NCBI RefSeq assembly: GCF_040802235.1 | Contig: NC_133158.1 | Span: forward strand, 43,032,001-43,096,000 | Direction: 5' to 3' | Source of the DNA: Manis javanica | Lineage: Eukaryota; Chordata; Mammalia; Pholidota; Manidae | Length of the DNA stretch: 64,000 bases | Shown here: piece by piece, positions 50,350 through 60,981 of the stretch | How positions within the stretch are numbered: position 1 is the first letter of the stretch | How the letters are laid out: the number at the start of each line of letters is the position of its first letter | Position numbers and translations under genes: made by a program | Notes under the pieces: generated by a model | What the model was told of the DNA's origin: nothing | Databases searched by the model: none | Seen by the model: the letters and a program-made list of their open reading frames with translations, nothing else

Positions 50350-51935
50350 TACGTAGTGATATACTATTAACACTTACACAAGTTTGAAACGTTAATCTAT
50401 AAACAATGATTAATTAATACCTAATCTAGTCACTTTATTCTGATTGTCTAAAAACAAGACATTTAGATTGCTGATTTGTTTGAGTCAGAATCCAAACAAG
50501 GTTTGCCCAGAGAGTGTGGGCATCTGCAGTCCCTTCTGATTAGCAGTGATTCCTACAGCATTTACTGGTTGGAGAAATCCAGTTATTTGTCCTGGGGAGT
50601 TTCCTGCCTTCTGGATGAGGTTGTTGACCTGAACACTTCATGGGGTGGGGTGGGTGCTTCTGAGTGCATCACATCAAGAGGCGAGAGATGTCTGGGTGCC
50701 TCAGTGTAGGGGTGTTGCAGGTGCCCCTTGGGTTCCCCGGGTCAGGTGCTGCTAGCCTGTCCCCACTGGCCTCCTGGCCTCAGTTTTAGCAGCCACTGAG
50801 GACCACTGCTTAGATCCATTGTGTCACTGGCATGGCCAAGTGGTGGTTGTCTTTGATTTCTTCTGCATTTATTAGCTGAAATTCTTCTTTTAGGAACTTG
50901 TCTTAATGCCTATCTGCTTACTATGAAATATTGTTTGTATGGAAAAGGCCATATTGTATGGGGACATTTGTATGGAAAAGAACATGTTGATTCTGTTCTT
51001 TTTTAAAATCTATTTTCAGAATAATTCTTGATGTCCTAATCTGTGTAGATTTCCAATGATCCACACACGTGTATGTGTGTACACATATGCATACATGTGT
51101 ACATACATGTCATCTGTGTGGTGTCAGGGCCCCTGCTCACCATGCTCTTCTCAGGCCCTGGCTGCTGCATTTGTCCAATTACACTAAACTGGAAACTAAA
51201 CTAAAGAAGGGAAACCAGGATGTGCCCGAGAGATTGCTATTGCCTGACACGTAACTGCTCGCATTGTGTAACTGCCGCCCGCCTCCCCTGCGGGCCAGAG
51301 CCAGTCACTCCTGCCTGCTGACTCTTGGCCGAAGTTGCCCTAAGTATCCAGGCTGTGGCTTAGAATTCAAAGAGACTCCCACTGTGTTCCCTGGTGGGAG
51401 CATTCGTCCTTTGGGAACCAGGACCTCTACGCCCATAGAGCTCATGACCGTGGGGCTGGAATACCCAAATTCCCCCAGTGGGCCACGGGGGGGTGGGGGG
51501 GTTGATGGTAAGTCTGGGGCATTCCTACTTCCAACCTTTAGTTCTCAGACTCATGTTTTCTACCTACTATGGACTCAATGCCAAGTAAAGGCCATCGATA
51601 CAGAGGGTCTGATGGGTCCTACAGAATGGTGCCCCATCCTTAGGAGGTGTCACCTCCAAACTGACCTTCAATGGGCCCCACCAAGTTCTCTTGAGCTGGC
51701 AGCTCTGGGATGGCGTGGTATGTGATGCATCAGTGGATCTCATGGTCAGTAACCCCCTCTTGCAACTCCTTTACTGAACAGTGAAGCCCCTGGTCTAATG
51801 TTCCAGCTGCTATCTATGTAGTGCCGGTGGATCAAATGCTCTATGAACCCAGAGACAGTGATTCTGGTAAGGTCCCTGCAGGAATCCCAAGCCCAGACCC
51901 AGAATGGGTGTCTGTTTTTGTCAAATGCACTGTTT
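50350..51935. other. Gene-free sequence; right part may be an old retroviral interior
   Basis: No gene is recognised. From about 51330, past the LTR at 51936-52395, to about 52770, the text ('ctcaatgccaagtaaaggcc', 'tgtttttgtcaaatgcact', 'tctcttgagctggcagct') reads like a decayed endogenous retrovirus interior. This is an impression only. A TGTA/CATA-rich run lies at 51060-51110. Confidence 0.4.
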
Positions 51936-52395
51936 TGTATCGTGCCTGCTTTCCGTGGGTCGAGTCGACGCGATCACAGGAGACCTAGTTCGGTTTCAAT
52001 TAGCTTTAATTTCTTCTTACAGGCGGTGTTACAGAAAGATTGCAGCTTGCACGCAGGCAAGAATGAGTTAAAGCTCTTTTAGTTTCTCTCTAATTTCATT
52101 CTTCTGGTCTCTGCAGGCTGGCTCCCTAGCTTCCGGCTCTGCTGACTTCTTCTACTAACTACCGGTATATATATGTTTCCTAGACCAATCAAAGGGGAGA
52201 GCATGCGTAACCTTTAACTCTATTGGCGACAGGGCGGAAATCATGCAGTGTGCACGAGCACGGAACTACTTATAAGGTCTGGGAGGGGGATTCTCTTACT
52301 AGGCAGAGCGGATGCGTGGGATGTGCCATTACCGGGTGTGAGCGCCATCTTAGAAGAGCTAGGGTCTGACCTCGGCCCCGCCTCGGACCTCTACA
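51936..52395 (-). mobile_element. Young-looking, CpG-rich solo LTR
   Basis: A 460-bp element begins TGTATCGTGCC and ends CCTCTACA (inverted TGTA/TACA ends). It is flanked by GTTT at 51932-51935 and 52396-52399, and the match can be stretched to GTTTTG if the ends are read two bases differently. Minus-strand parts are in LTR order: an inverted CCAAT (plus-strand ccaat at 52185), a TATATATA run (52166-52174) and an ATTAAA signal (52005-52010). I count about 23 CpG sites, far more than in any repeat nearby. No internal region is attached. Retroviral class not settled. Confidence 0.8.
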
Positions 52396-52789
52396 GTTTT
52401 GTCCTTTCCAATGTCCAATGTGGTCCACTTCCCCGTGCGGCTGGTTGGTGTCCTTGAGGGACTGTGATCTATCAGGGATCCGGAGCTGGTCTCTGATACT
52501 GGAAGGCTGTCTATGCAGCAGCGGCGGTCTCGGGCTAGGTGCGGCTCAGTAAGAAGGGTGCGTGTTGTGGCTCACGCAGGGCCTCCTTTCCTCTCCCCAT
52601 GCCTCCTCCATTCATGCACCCACGGTTCCGTGATGGGGACTGGCTCATCATGCTGGCCAAGTGACTTTGTCTATCTGATTGCCTACCTGCCTCTTCACAT
52701 GGATGTTCTCTGAGGTGTTCCTGTCTGGCCCTGCATGCAAGAAGCTTGGAAGTCACCACTTTATCTTAACAAGTAAAAAGATGAAAAAT

Positions 52790-54420
52790 GAAAAATCAAT
52801 GACTCATTTAGATCTGTAGGAGAAGTGAGGTCACAGGGCAAACTTCTGTCCCCACAGTTGGAGAGACCCACAGGCAAAAACAGATAATCACAACAGGCTG
52901 GAGCAGAAACCTCCACGGGAACAGGTGCTGGGGCAGGGAACCTGACTGTAATTGACAAATTGCTGGAGGCTCAGTGTGAACAAGTCTGAGACAAACAACT
53001 CCAGGGGACCAGTCGTGAGGACTCTCACATTTGTGTGTTTGTCTCCTAGAATTCCTACTGGGAGAGAAAAATTCCTTCATGAGCCCGGCATGGGGAGGGG
53101 AAAAGGAACCATTCTGAGCTAAGCCAGAGTGTGCTGTTCTTAGCAAGGCTGCCCTCGGGAAAACTAGAGCCTAACCCAGTGGGGTATTATCACAGCCTTG
53201 CTGACCTGGGGAGAATAAAATGCCCAACTCCAGCCTCTTCGAGTCATCCTGTACCACTTAAGTGGGGAGAACTGAGGGACTCCTGTGCAGTTCATGTCCA
53301 GAGGCACAGGCTCACTGTGAGACAGAAACCTCATCAGAGGACTTCCCCACCCCCACAGCTCACCACCACGTTACTAAAGGCCTATTTACAGCAGTTCCTG
53401 TTACCCAGGAATCATGTCTGGTTATAGAGAAAAATTACAAAGCATATTAAAAGGCAAAATCACAGTTTGAAGAACCAGAGCAAGCATCAGACCAGACTCT
53501 GACATGGCAGGGACGTTGGAATTATCAGACCAGAAATTTAAGACAACTGAGATTAATATGCTAAGGGTACTAAGGGATAAAGCAGACAGCATGCAAGAAC
53601 AGATGGGCAAATGTGAGCAGAGATAGAAATCCTAAGATAGAACCAAACAGAGATATTGGTTAAAAAAAGGATAAAAAATACTGTAACATATGAAGAATGC
53701 CTTTGGTGGGCTTACTGGTAAACTAGCAATGACTGAGGAAAGAACCTTTGAGCTTGAGAATGTTGCACTATAAATCTCCAAAACTGAAAAGCAAATTAAA
53801 GAGACTACAAAAGAAAGCAAAAAAATAGCCCAACATGCAAGAATCGTGGGACAACTACTAAAGGTGTAACATACATAGAATGGAAATACCAGAGAATAGA
53901 GAGAAAACAAAAGAAGAAATATTTGAGACAATAATGGCTGAGAAGCCTCCAAACTAATGTCACACACCAAATCACAGATCCAAGAAGCTCAGAGAACACC
54001 AAGCAGGAAAAAGGTTTTTTCAAGCTACAGAAAATTAAAGAGAAATTCCTAAAAGAAGCCAGAGGGGAAGAACATCTTACCTATGGAAGGCCAAAGATAA
54101 GAATTACATTGACTGCTCCTTAGGAACCATGCAAGCAAGAGAGTGGAGTGAAATATTTAAAGTGTTGAGAGAAATAACTGTCTATCAAGAATTCTGCAAA
54201 ATTATTCTTCAAAAGTGAAGGAAAAATATAAAGACTTTCTCAGACAAACAAAAATTGAGGGAGTTTGCTGCCAATATATCTGCCTTGCAAGAAATGTTAA
54301 AAGAAGGTCTTTAGAGAGAAGGAAAATAATATAGGTCAGAAACTTTGATCTGTATATAAAGTAAGGAAGCATATTGAAGAAAGAACAAGTGAAGGTAAAA
54401 CAAAAACTTTTATTTTTCTT
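52790..54420 (+). repeat. L1M 5-prime UTR / ORF1 region
   Basis: A long A-rich run matches the 5-prime UTR and ORF1 area of old L1M elements: 'cagaccagaaatttaagaca', 'aatggctgagaagcctcca', 'caagaattctgcaaaatta', 'gactttctcagacaaacaa' and 'ctgccttgcaagaaatgtt', 'aggaaaataatataggtca'. Many stops and frame breaks; not functional. Confidence 0.85.
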
Positions 54421-54484
54421 ATTTTTAGTTGATTTGGCATAAAAGTCTGTTCAAACTAAAAACACCAACAAAATAGTTGATTAT

Positions 54485-54580
54485 GTCATATATATGCATA
54501 CATATAATGCTTATATACATATATAACACTTAAACATATATATGTATATACACACAAACACCTAAATATATATGCACGAA
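54485..54580. repeat. AT-rich simple repeat
   Basis: Degenerate TATA/CATA/ACAC run between the two oppositely oriented L1 pieces. Confidence 0.8.
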
Positions 54581-55234
54581 ATGATTAACCTATCTATGTT
54601 TTTATATTTAGAGTGGGATTTCTGGTAGATAGTTAATAGTTGGATCTTGCTTTTTTATCTAACTTGAAAATTTCTGCCTTTTGATTTTGATGTTTAGACA
54701 TTTTGCACTGAATATAATTTTGGATATATTTAAATGTAAAATACCATCCTGCTAGTTGTGTTCTATTTGTCCCATCTGTTCTCTTTCCTCTATTTCTTCT
54801 TTTTAGGTTTAGTATTTTTAACAACTTCATCTCTACTTTTGGCTCATTAGTTCCACATCTTTTTGAAGTTGATTGTTCTATATGCACCTTTAATATAACA
54901 CAGTCTACCTCCAAATAATTTTATGCCCCCCGCCCATCGATAGTGTCAGGACTTTACAGCAGTGAACTTCCCTCTCCCCCACACTTTGTGTTATTGTTGT
55001 CATATTTTACTCTCGTATATGTAAAGAGCCCCACAGTGCCCAGCCCCTAGGTTTTTTCTAGACAGTCAACTATCTTGTACTGACTTTTATATTCATCTTC
55101 TCTTTTAAAATCATTTCTAGACACTATTCTATGAGCTTGGGGGCAAGTAGCTCACTTTTTTCATCCTACCATCTCTGGTGCTTGGGATAGTATTAAAATA
55201 CCCTTTCATTTTTTAAATAAGTAGAGTGATTTTG

Positions 55235-55610
55235 ATAGTAGATGGCAAAACAACAGTTGACAAGCTCATCTCCATTACCCCCATTTTGCTGCAGAATTTC
55301 ACTGATCTGTAAAATCAAGATTTCTATGAGTCTGCTACTGTTCCCTTCTTTCAATACATGCTAAGTCCAGGTGATCAGGTGATAGATTAATAGGTTAATT
55401 TCTGTTCATGGGTGCTGCCAACACTTTTCTTTCACCTGAGGTAGGGGCCTGTGAGGGGCCGAATAGCTTTAGCAGACAAAGCGCATTTGCCCACATAAAC
55501 TCCTATGCATCCCACACAACCCTAAAACAGGATCAATTCAGGGGCAGTTATCTCCACATTACAGAGTGGAAGTTGAAAGAAGAGTCTGAGCAGCTTTGTC
55601 AAGACCTACA
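55235..55610. other. Sequence interrupting the L1M element
   Basis: About 375 bp with no repeat likeness that I can name. They separate two co-linear parts of the same antisense L1M. A 13-bp near-match (catctctggtgct near 55178 and catttctgtagct near 55832) could be an eroded duplication, but the second one may belong to the hAT-like repeat. Confidence 0.35.
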
Positions 55611-55840
55611 GCAGTGTCATCCAACCCGAGAGCTACCTCAGCACACATGGCCATGGAGAACTTGAGTGCTGCTGACCTGAATTGAGATGTGCCATAAAGA
55701 GTAAAATACACACTGGATTTTGAAGACTCAGGACACAAAAAAGAATGTGAAATGGGACATAAATAATTTTTACATTAATTTTGTATTGAAATGATATTTT
55801 GGGTTAAATAAAACATATTATTTAAAAAAATCATTTCTGT
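55611..55840 (+). repeat. hAT-like MER element fossil
   Basis: It starts 'cagtgtcatccaacccgag', which looks like a hAT terminal repeat. It continues 'ttgagatgtgccataaagag', 'aaaatacacactggatttt', 'aaaaagaatgtgaaatggg' and 'ttgggttaaataaaacata'. A related piece in reverse is at 31105-31300. Confidence 0.65.
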
Positions 55841-56640
55841 AGCTGTTCTCTTCCTTGCGTAGATTCAGGTTTCTCTGTGTTCCCAAACCCTTGTCTTGAA
55901 ATTTTCTTAATATTTCTTGTTATGCATGTCTGCTGCTAATCTCTCTCACTTTTTGTTTATCTGAAAAAGTGTTTATTTCACCTTCATTTTTGGAAGATAC
56001 TTTCAGCTGCAAAGGGGTGACAGGTTTTTCTTTTAGTATTTTAGAGATGTCATTCTATTGTCTTTTGTACTGTGTAATTTCTAACTAGAACTGGTGAAAT
56101 TCTTCTTTTGTTCTTCTGTATGTAGCATGTCCTTTTCTCCGGGATTCTTTCAAGATACCCTCTTTATTTTTTGTTTTTGACAGTTACAGCTTTAATGTGA
56201 TGCGATCAGGTCCTTGTTTTATAAGGGGGGTGGTATATATTAACCTAACTTGAGGTGCTCCTTGCTTTTTGATCCATGATTTTATGTATTTCATTATTTT
56301 TAGCAAGTTTATCAGCTAGTACCTCTTCAAATATTTCTTGTGCCTCACCCTGTCCTCTTGTTGGGACTCTATGTGCGTTAATGACTATTTGATATTGTCC
56401 TAAAACTCTTTGATATTTTTTTCTTGTTTATTGACCCATTATCTTTCTCTTTGTGTTTTAATATGGGCAATTTCTATCTGCCTATCTCCAAATTCCATGA
56501 TTCCGCACTTGGCTCTGTCAAGTCTACTAATGAGCTGATGGAAATAATTCATCTTTGATAGTGTATTTTCATTTCTACACTATCTGTTTGACTCTTTGTT
56601 ACAGTTTCCATCTCTCGCTGAAATTCCCCATCTGCTCACA

Positions 56641-56642
56641 TA

Positions 56643-56707
<65 letters not shown>
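56641..56707. repeat. TG then TA microsatellite
   Basis: About five TG units run into 28 uninterrupted TA units (56652-56707). It is the longest pure microsatellite in the window and lies inside the antisense L1M. Confidence 0.95.
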
Positions 56708-56710
<3 letters not shown>

Positions 56711-57169
56711 TATGCAGTCTGTGTTTTACACTTGATCCTTTAAAATACTAATCTTAGTTACTATTTATTTACTTATTGAAGCCCTATATGCCTACACAAT
56801 CCAATGTCTCATTGCTTCCCACAGGTAACTATTATCTTACATCTATATTTATCAGTCCCATGCTTCTGTTTATGGATTTACCACACGTGTGCCCCCTCTA
56901 ATCATTCTACCACATCTCTTAAACTTCTTACATATTTGCCACTTCTTTGACTCTTTTTGGTGCATTCTGGATACTTTCTTATGGATCTGCCTTCTGATTT
57001 TCCTAGTTCTTTCTTTAATTGTTCCTAATATTCTGTTTAAGTTGTCCACTGGGTATTATGTTTCCATTACTTGATTTTTTGTTTCCAGGAGTTCTGTTTG
57101 TTTCTTTAGTCTTTTTATTTCTTCTATTTTAATAAACTCTCACTCTGTTCTCATATTTACAGTTCTTTT

Positions 57170-57450
57170 TTGTATTTCTTTAAATATATTAACTTATTTT
57201 CTTTTATAGTCACCATGCTGTACATCATATTCCCCAGGACTTATTTATTTTATTACTAGAAGTCTGTACCTTTGACCACCTTCACCTGTTTCACCCCAAC
57301 TCCCACCCCAGACTTCTGGAAACCACTAATCTGTTATCTCTATCTTTGAATTGGTTTTTTCGTTTTTTGTTTGTTTTGGGATTCCAAATATAACTGAGAT
57401 CATACAGTATTTATCTTTCTGTGTCTGACCTATTTCACTTGTCGTAATTG
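57170..57450 (-). repeat. L1MA-type 3-prime end nested in older L1M
   Basis: Antisense L1 3-prime UTR text: 'ctgtacatcatattcccca', 'tgaccaccttcacctgttt', 'gaaaccactaatctgttat' and 'gagatcatacagtatttat'. It interrupts the older L1M, which resumes near 57455. Confidence 0.7.
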
Positions 57451-57620
57451 TTCTAAAGTTTCTGTCTGATAGCTCCAACATCTGGGTCATTTTTGAGTCC
57501 AGTTTCATTGGTTGCTTTGCCTCTTGACAATGGATTGATTTTTCCTTGCTTTTTTATATGTCTTGTAGTTTTTGATTGAATATCGTGTATTAATTGGAGT
57601 GGACATGAACAGTGCTTCCC

Positions 57621-58370
57621 CCTGGCAGTGGGTGGGTCTCTTCTGCTGTCATGTCGTCAGGGTGCTGGGGGAGGTTTGAAGCAACTTGCTGAGATGGTGA
57701 CCTTGGTCTGGGTCTGGCAACCGTGAGGCTCTTCAGGGCACCTAAGACCTCTCTGTGGCGGGCTGCAAGTGCCTCGCACTTAGGGTGGGGGCTGGGGGGC
57801 AGCATTGTTGCTCCACCCTAAGTTTTCAGCTGCCCCTCATGCCTGGCACACAGAGGGGGCCTCTACACACGTTTGCCTTCCCTCCAGATGACTGATGCTG
57901 CTTGTGCAGCCGCCCGCCAGGCTGCATTGGGAGGCAGGAGGGCTCTCTGTTGCCCTGGCCCAGGGTCAGTCTGAGCAGGCCCCTTGGGCCTGGGACCTGG
58001 GCTCAGGTGTCCTGCTGCTCCTCCCTGGAGGGCTGGATCCCACTTTGTACATGCCATGGGTTTGTGTGCGAGTTTCCTGCCCTCCCTGTTGCAGCAATCC
58101 TTGCAGGTACCATGTGGGACTCAGGGCCCAGGCCTGATTCCCATCCTTCACTTGGGGAGAGGAACTTTTCCCTGTCCTTCCCCACCCACAGTGTGGGTCT
58201 CAACTGGCACACCCTCACCCCTCCACCCACCAAGGACTCTGTGCTTCAGCTGAGCCTTTGGGAAGAACACTGGAGGAGGGGCTGCTGTATTTATGACTGG
58301 CATGTGCCTTCAAGGAAGGACTTCAACCATACGTGAAGGTAAAACAGAGGCACAGCTGCATGGGGAAAGC
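57621..58370. other. Gene-free sequence left of the KRTAP block
   Basis: No gene is recognised. GC-rich unique DNA with short overlapping frames on both strands. Confidence 0.5.
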
Positions 58371-58374
58371 ATGA

Positions 58375-58380
58375 TTTATT
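58375..58380 (-). terminator. AATAAA polyadenylation signal of the minus-strand KRTAP12 gene
   Basis: Plus-strand TTTATT reads AATAAA on the minus strand, about 250 bp past the stop codon. The plus-strand gene has its signal at a similar distance, which supports both. Confidence 0.75.
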
Positions 58381-58630
58381 TGGCTCCCATGGGGTATGGT
58401 TTCCATGGGGACAGAGCAGGACCCTCAGGACCAGGGCTTCCCTGAGGGGATGTGCAGGTCACGGAGGAATCCAGATCATCCTGCCATGTTCTCCCCAAAA
58501 AGCTCAGAGGGTTTGTTGAGCATGTTTTCATTGGCCACGTGCAGCACCCGGAGGCCCACCAAGGATTCATTCTAGAGGGGAGCAGGTGTGGCCCTTGTGC
58601 ACTGGTAGCAGCTGGGTAGGAGATGCGTGG

Positions 58631-58921
58631 TCAGCAGCAGGAAGGGTTGCTACAGGAGATGGGTCTGAAGACCAGGGTAGGGCAGGAGGGCTGGCAGCAC
58701 CTGGAGGACTGGCAGGAGGGGGCCACGCACACGGCAGGCTTGCAGCTCATGGGCACACACACAGCGGGCCTGCAGCTCACAGGCATGCACACAGTGGGCC
58801 TACAGCACACAGGCATGCACACAGTGGTCCGGCAGCTCACAGGCACACAGCAGGATGCCTGGCAGGGGCTTGGCATGTAGCAGGCAGCCTGGCAGCCTGT
58901 GGAGCAGCTGGTGTGGCACAT
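58631..58921 (-). CDS. KRTAP12: Keratin-associated protein 12-like (96 aa)
   Basis: High-sulfur hair matrix protein. Such proteins fill the space between keratin filaments in hair cortex and cuticle and link them by disulfide bonds. The 96-residue, single-exon frame begins MCHTSCSTGC and ends PISCSNPSCC, the start and end typical of KRTAP12. I count 23 cysteines (24%). Residues about 25-74 are five ten-residue units of the form C-V/M-P-V/M-S-C-R/K-P-x-V, followed by a CQSSRCCQPSC block. The ATG was chosen because it lies about 65 bp from a TATA-like box and gives the family N-terminus. Phe replaces the Cys found at the matching place in the plus-strand neighbour (LVFRP versus LVCRP). It is divergent from the neighbour and about 2 kb away. 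The frame is intact. The exact human counterpart among KRTAP12-1 to 12-4 is not settled. Confidence 0.93.
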   Translation of the reverse strand: MCHTSCSTGCQAACYMPSPCQASCCVPVSCRTTVCMPVCCRPTVCMPVSCRPAVCVPMSCKPAVCVAPSCQSSRCCQPSCPTLVFRPISCSNPSCC

Positions 58922-58985
58922 GTTGGTGTGGGGCTGGGCTGGTGTGTGGAGGGTGGTGATGTCTGCAGGCTCCTTCCCTGGGTGG

Positions 58986-58996
58986 CCTTTTTATCT
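58986..58996 (-). promoter_or_regulatory. TATA-like box of the minus-strand KRTAP12 gene
   Basis: The minus strand reads AGATAAAAAGG about 65 bp upstream of the ATG, followed by GGCCACCCAGGGAAGGAGCC. The plus-strand KRTAP12 gene has nearly the same text after its TATA box. Confidence 0.75.
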
Positions 58997-59343
58997 GGGT
59001 TGTGGGCATCCCAGCAAAACAGAAGTACAGCTGTTGACTTCCTCCTGGTCGTTTCCACCACGTTTCCCCAACACCTTCTCATCCTGGGACTCACCTTCCT
59101 ATGTTATGCTCCAGCATAAATAAGTTTGGCTTTGAGGCCGAGTTTTCCTTCTGTAAACAGGATGTTCCGGTTTGACTTTATATGGGGTTTGTGTTGTTTC
59201 TCCAGGCTATTTTTGTGTACACAACACCATTGGCTCAACTCAGAGTACTGTATCCTCTTATTCCTTTTTGTCTCATGCTGTCAATGAAGAGTTTTGGGCA
59301 ATAATATATTTTGAGCTTTTATTTATACAGGAAAACATTAAAG

Positions 59344-59528
59344 CAGGAGTCAGCAAGTTCAAGTCTGTGGGACAAATCTGTCCTGCTGCCTGTCTTGTAA
59401 ATAAAGTTTTATTGGAAATGGCCATACCCATTCCCTTATGTGTTGTTTAGGGCTGCATTTGCATGAGACTGTGTGACTGCAAAGCCTGAAATACGATTTT
59501 CCTTTTACAGAAAGTTTGTCAACTTCTG
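59344..59528 (-). mobile_element. Non-autonomous hAT-like DNA transposon fossil
   Basis: Reverse-oriented sister of the element at 19663-19866: 'gtaaataaagttttattgga', 'ggctgcatttgcatgagac' and 'ccttttacagaaagtttgtc'. The ends (caggagtcagcaagtt and a matching right end) are eroded. It lies between the two KRTAP12 genes. Confidence 0.75.
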
Positions 59529-59739
59529 CCTTTTAGTATAGTAATCTATACAAGAACTGATTTGTTCATGCAACAGATGGATATTATGAGCTGGCAATAG
59601 AGATGTCCTAGCCTTATGAATCTTCTAAGGCAACGAATAAATGAGCAAGTGATGATATTAATGCATGGAATAATTCTAGGGAAGGCTTAGTCCCAGAAAG
59701 GAAAACAGGTTCAGCATATAAAGAATAATGGGGTATGTT

Positions 59740-60740
59740 GTTGGGCAGTCTGTGGGCCTCTTTAAGGAGGTGACACTGAGCTGGCACCTAGGGGATTTGA
59801 AGAGGTCAGGGGATGGTGTTCCAGGTGGAGGTGGCCATGGGGGTGTGAGGACATTGCAGCAGGAATGAGCATTTTCAGGAGCAGTTGGAAATCTCAGTGT
59901 AGGTGCTAGGCAGCAGGTGTAGGTAGACAGATTCAGATCACACAGTCTGAGGATCAGCATCACAATCCTGAGCTGATAGAAGAAAGAGTTGGTGGACTTG
60001 AACACATGTCAGTAGAAATTATCCAATCTGAAGAGGGAAAAAGAATTAAGAGAAGTGAAGAGGGCCTATGAGACAATATTAAAAAGTCTTAACATATAAG
60101 TAATTTCAACTTAAGAAAGAGAAGAAATGATACTAAAACACAAGAATGTTTTGGAGAAATAATGGGTAAAATTCCAAAATTTGATTTTTATAAGTTCTTA
60201 CAGATCCAAGAATATCAGAAAACCCCTAAAGTCCCAACTCAATTAGGCACGATGACCAAGGATTCCAGAGTTAAATGAAGACGCTCCAGACTCCTGGTCC
60301 CTGTTTGCAGTGGTGAGAATGTGCACGTATCATAGGATCCTCCCAAAGTTGTAATTGCACATCTGTTCAAGTGGTATCACCTCCCCCTTGAACGGTGTCA
60401 AAGACGGATAATGAATCAGTTATGAGATAGCCCACATTAAATGCTTAGGATCTGACACAAAGCTGGAACTCCGTCATCCTCACTGCAGTGGCGTGGTCAC
60501 CGCACTCCCCAGAGAGGGGCCAGCAGCGCGGCCCTTGTGAGTTAGGAGGACCTTATGGATCGCTGAGTTTCCCAATGAACTGGGGACCCCTGGTCTGAGG
60601 AGTGTGGCTGTGCTGTGTGGACAGAGGACAGGGTGTGTAACACTGGGGAGGACCTTGAACGTCATGATGTGGGGTCTCCTGTCCCCAACTGATGGAAGCT
60701 TCCCCATCTAGTCTGGGCCTTGCTTCCAGGAGTCACAGGG
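59740..60740. other. Intergenic sequence between the KRTAP12 genes
   Basis: No gene is recognised. The part 59750-59985 resembles an ancient mammalian repeat ('aaggaggtgacactgagctg', 'ggtgttccaggtggaggtgg', 'gatcacacagtctgaggatc') that I cannot classify. The remaining part leads into the promoter of the plus-strand gene. Confidence 0.45.
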
Positions 60741-60744
60741 CTGC

Positions 60745-60751
60745 TGAGTCA
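60745..60751. promoter_or_regulatory. AP-1-type site (TGAGTCA), distal
   Basis: An exact TGAGTCA about 150 bp upstream of the TATA box of the plus-strand KRTAP12 gene. AP-1 sites are common in epidermal and hair promoters. Function is inferred only. Confidence 0.45.
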
Positions 60752-60785
60752 CAGTGAACCTCAGTGGAGGAGGAACTTCCCCAAC

Positions 60786-60792
60786 TGAGTCA
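60786..60792. promoter_or_regulatory. AP-1-type site (TGAGTCA), proximal
   Basis: A second exact TGAGTCA 41 bp after the first and about 110 bp upstream of the TATA box. No such site was seen at the matching place in front of the minus-strand gene. Confidence 0.45.
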
Positions 60793-60901
60793 CTTCACCC
60801 AGAGACTACAGGAAGAGACCACAGGGAGGGCTGAGGAGGAGAAACAACCAGGCAGCCAGGGGGAGGCACCGTGTGGCTTGTTGCTATGGCGCCGTGGCCT
60901 G

Positions 60902-60910
60902 TATATAAAG
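60902..60910 (+). promoter_or_regulatory. TATA box of the plus-strand KRTAP12 gene
   Basis: TATATAAAG about 71 bp upstream of the ATG. The 30 bases after it (GGCCACCCTGGGGAAGGAGC and on) are almost the same as those after the TATA-like box of the minus-strand gene. Confidence 0.85.
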
Positions 60911-60981
60911 GCCACCCTGGGGAAGGAGCCTCCAGACCAGTCCTGTCCTCCACCCTGATCCCACCCCAGCCTCACACCACC

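Larger units (their letters stand above)
54600..57620 (-). repeat. Old L1M element, antisense, interrupted
   Basis: T-rich text follows one antisense L1M element in consistent order: 'atcttgcttttttatctaac', 'tctatttgtcccatctgttc', 'cacagtctacctccaaataa', then after a gap (about 55235-55845) 'tttatctgaaaaagtgttta', 'agatgtcattctattgtct' and 'tagctccaacatctgggtca'. It also contains a TA tract (56652-56707) and an inserted younger L1 end (57170-57450). Confidence 0.8.

Noticed and set aside
52790..54420. Possible intact L1 ORF1
   Set aside because: Multiple stops and frame breaks; an old L1M remnant only.
58586..59119. 177-codon plus-strand frame with a His/Ala/Gly repeat
   Set aside because: It is the complementary strand of the KRTAP12 gene at 58631-58921. 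Its repeats only mirror the 30-nt coding repeat.
60871..60981. Upstream ATG extending the plus-strand KRTAP12 by 37 residues
   Set aside because: It lies upstream of the TATA box, so it would not be in the transcript. The extension has no family likeness.
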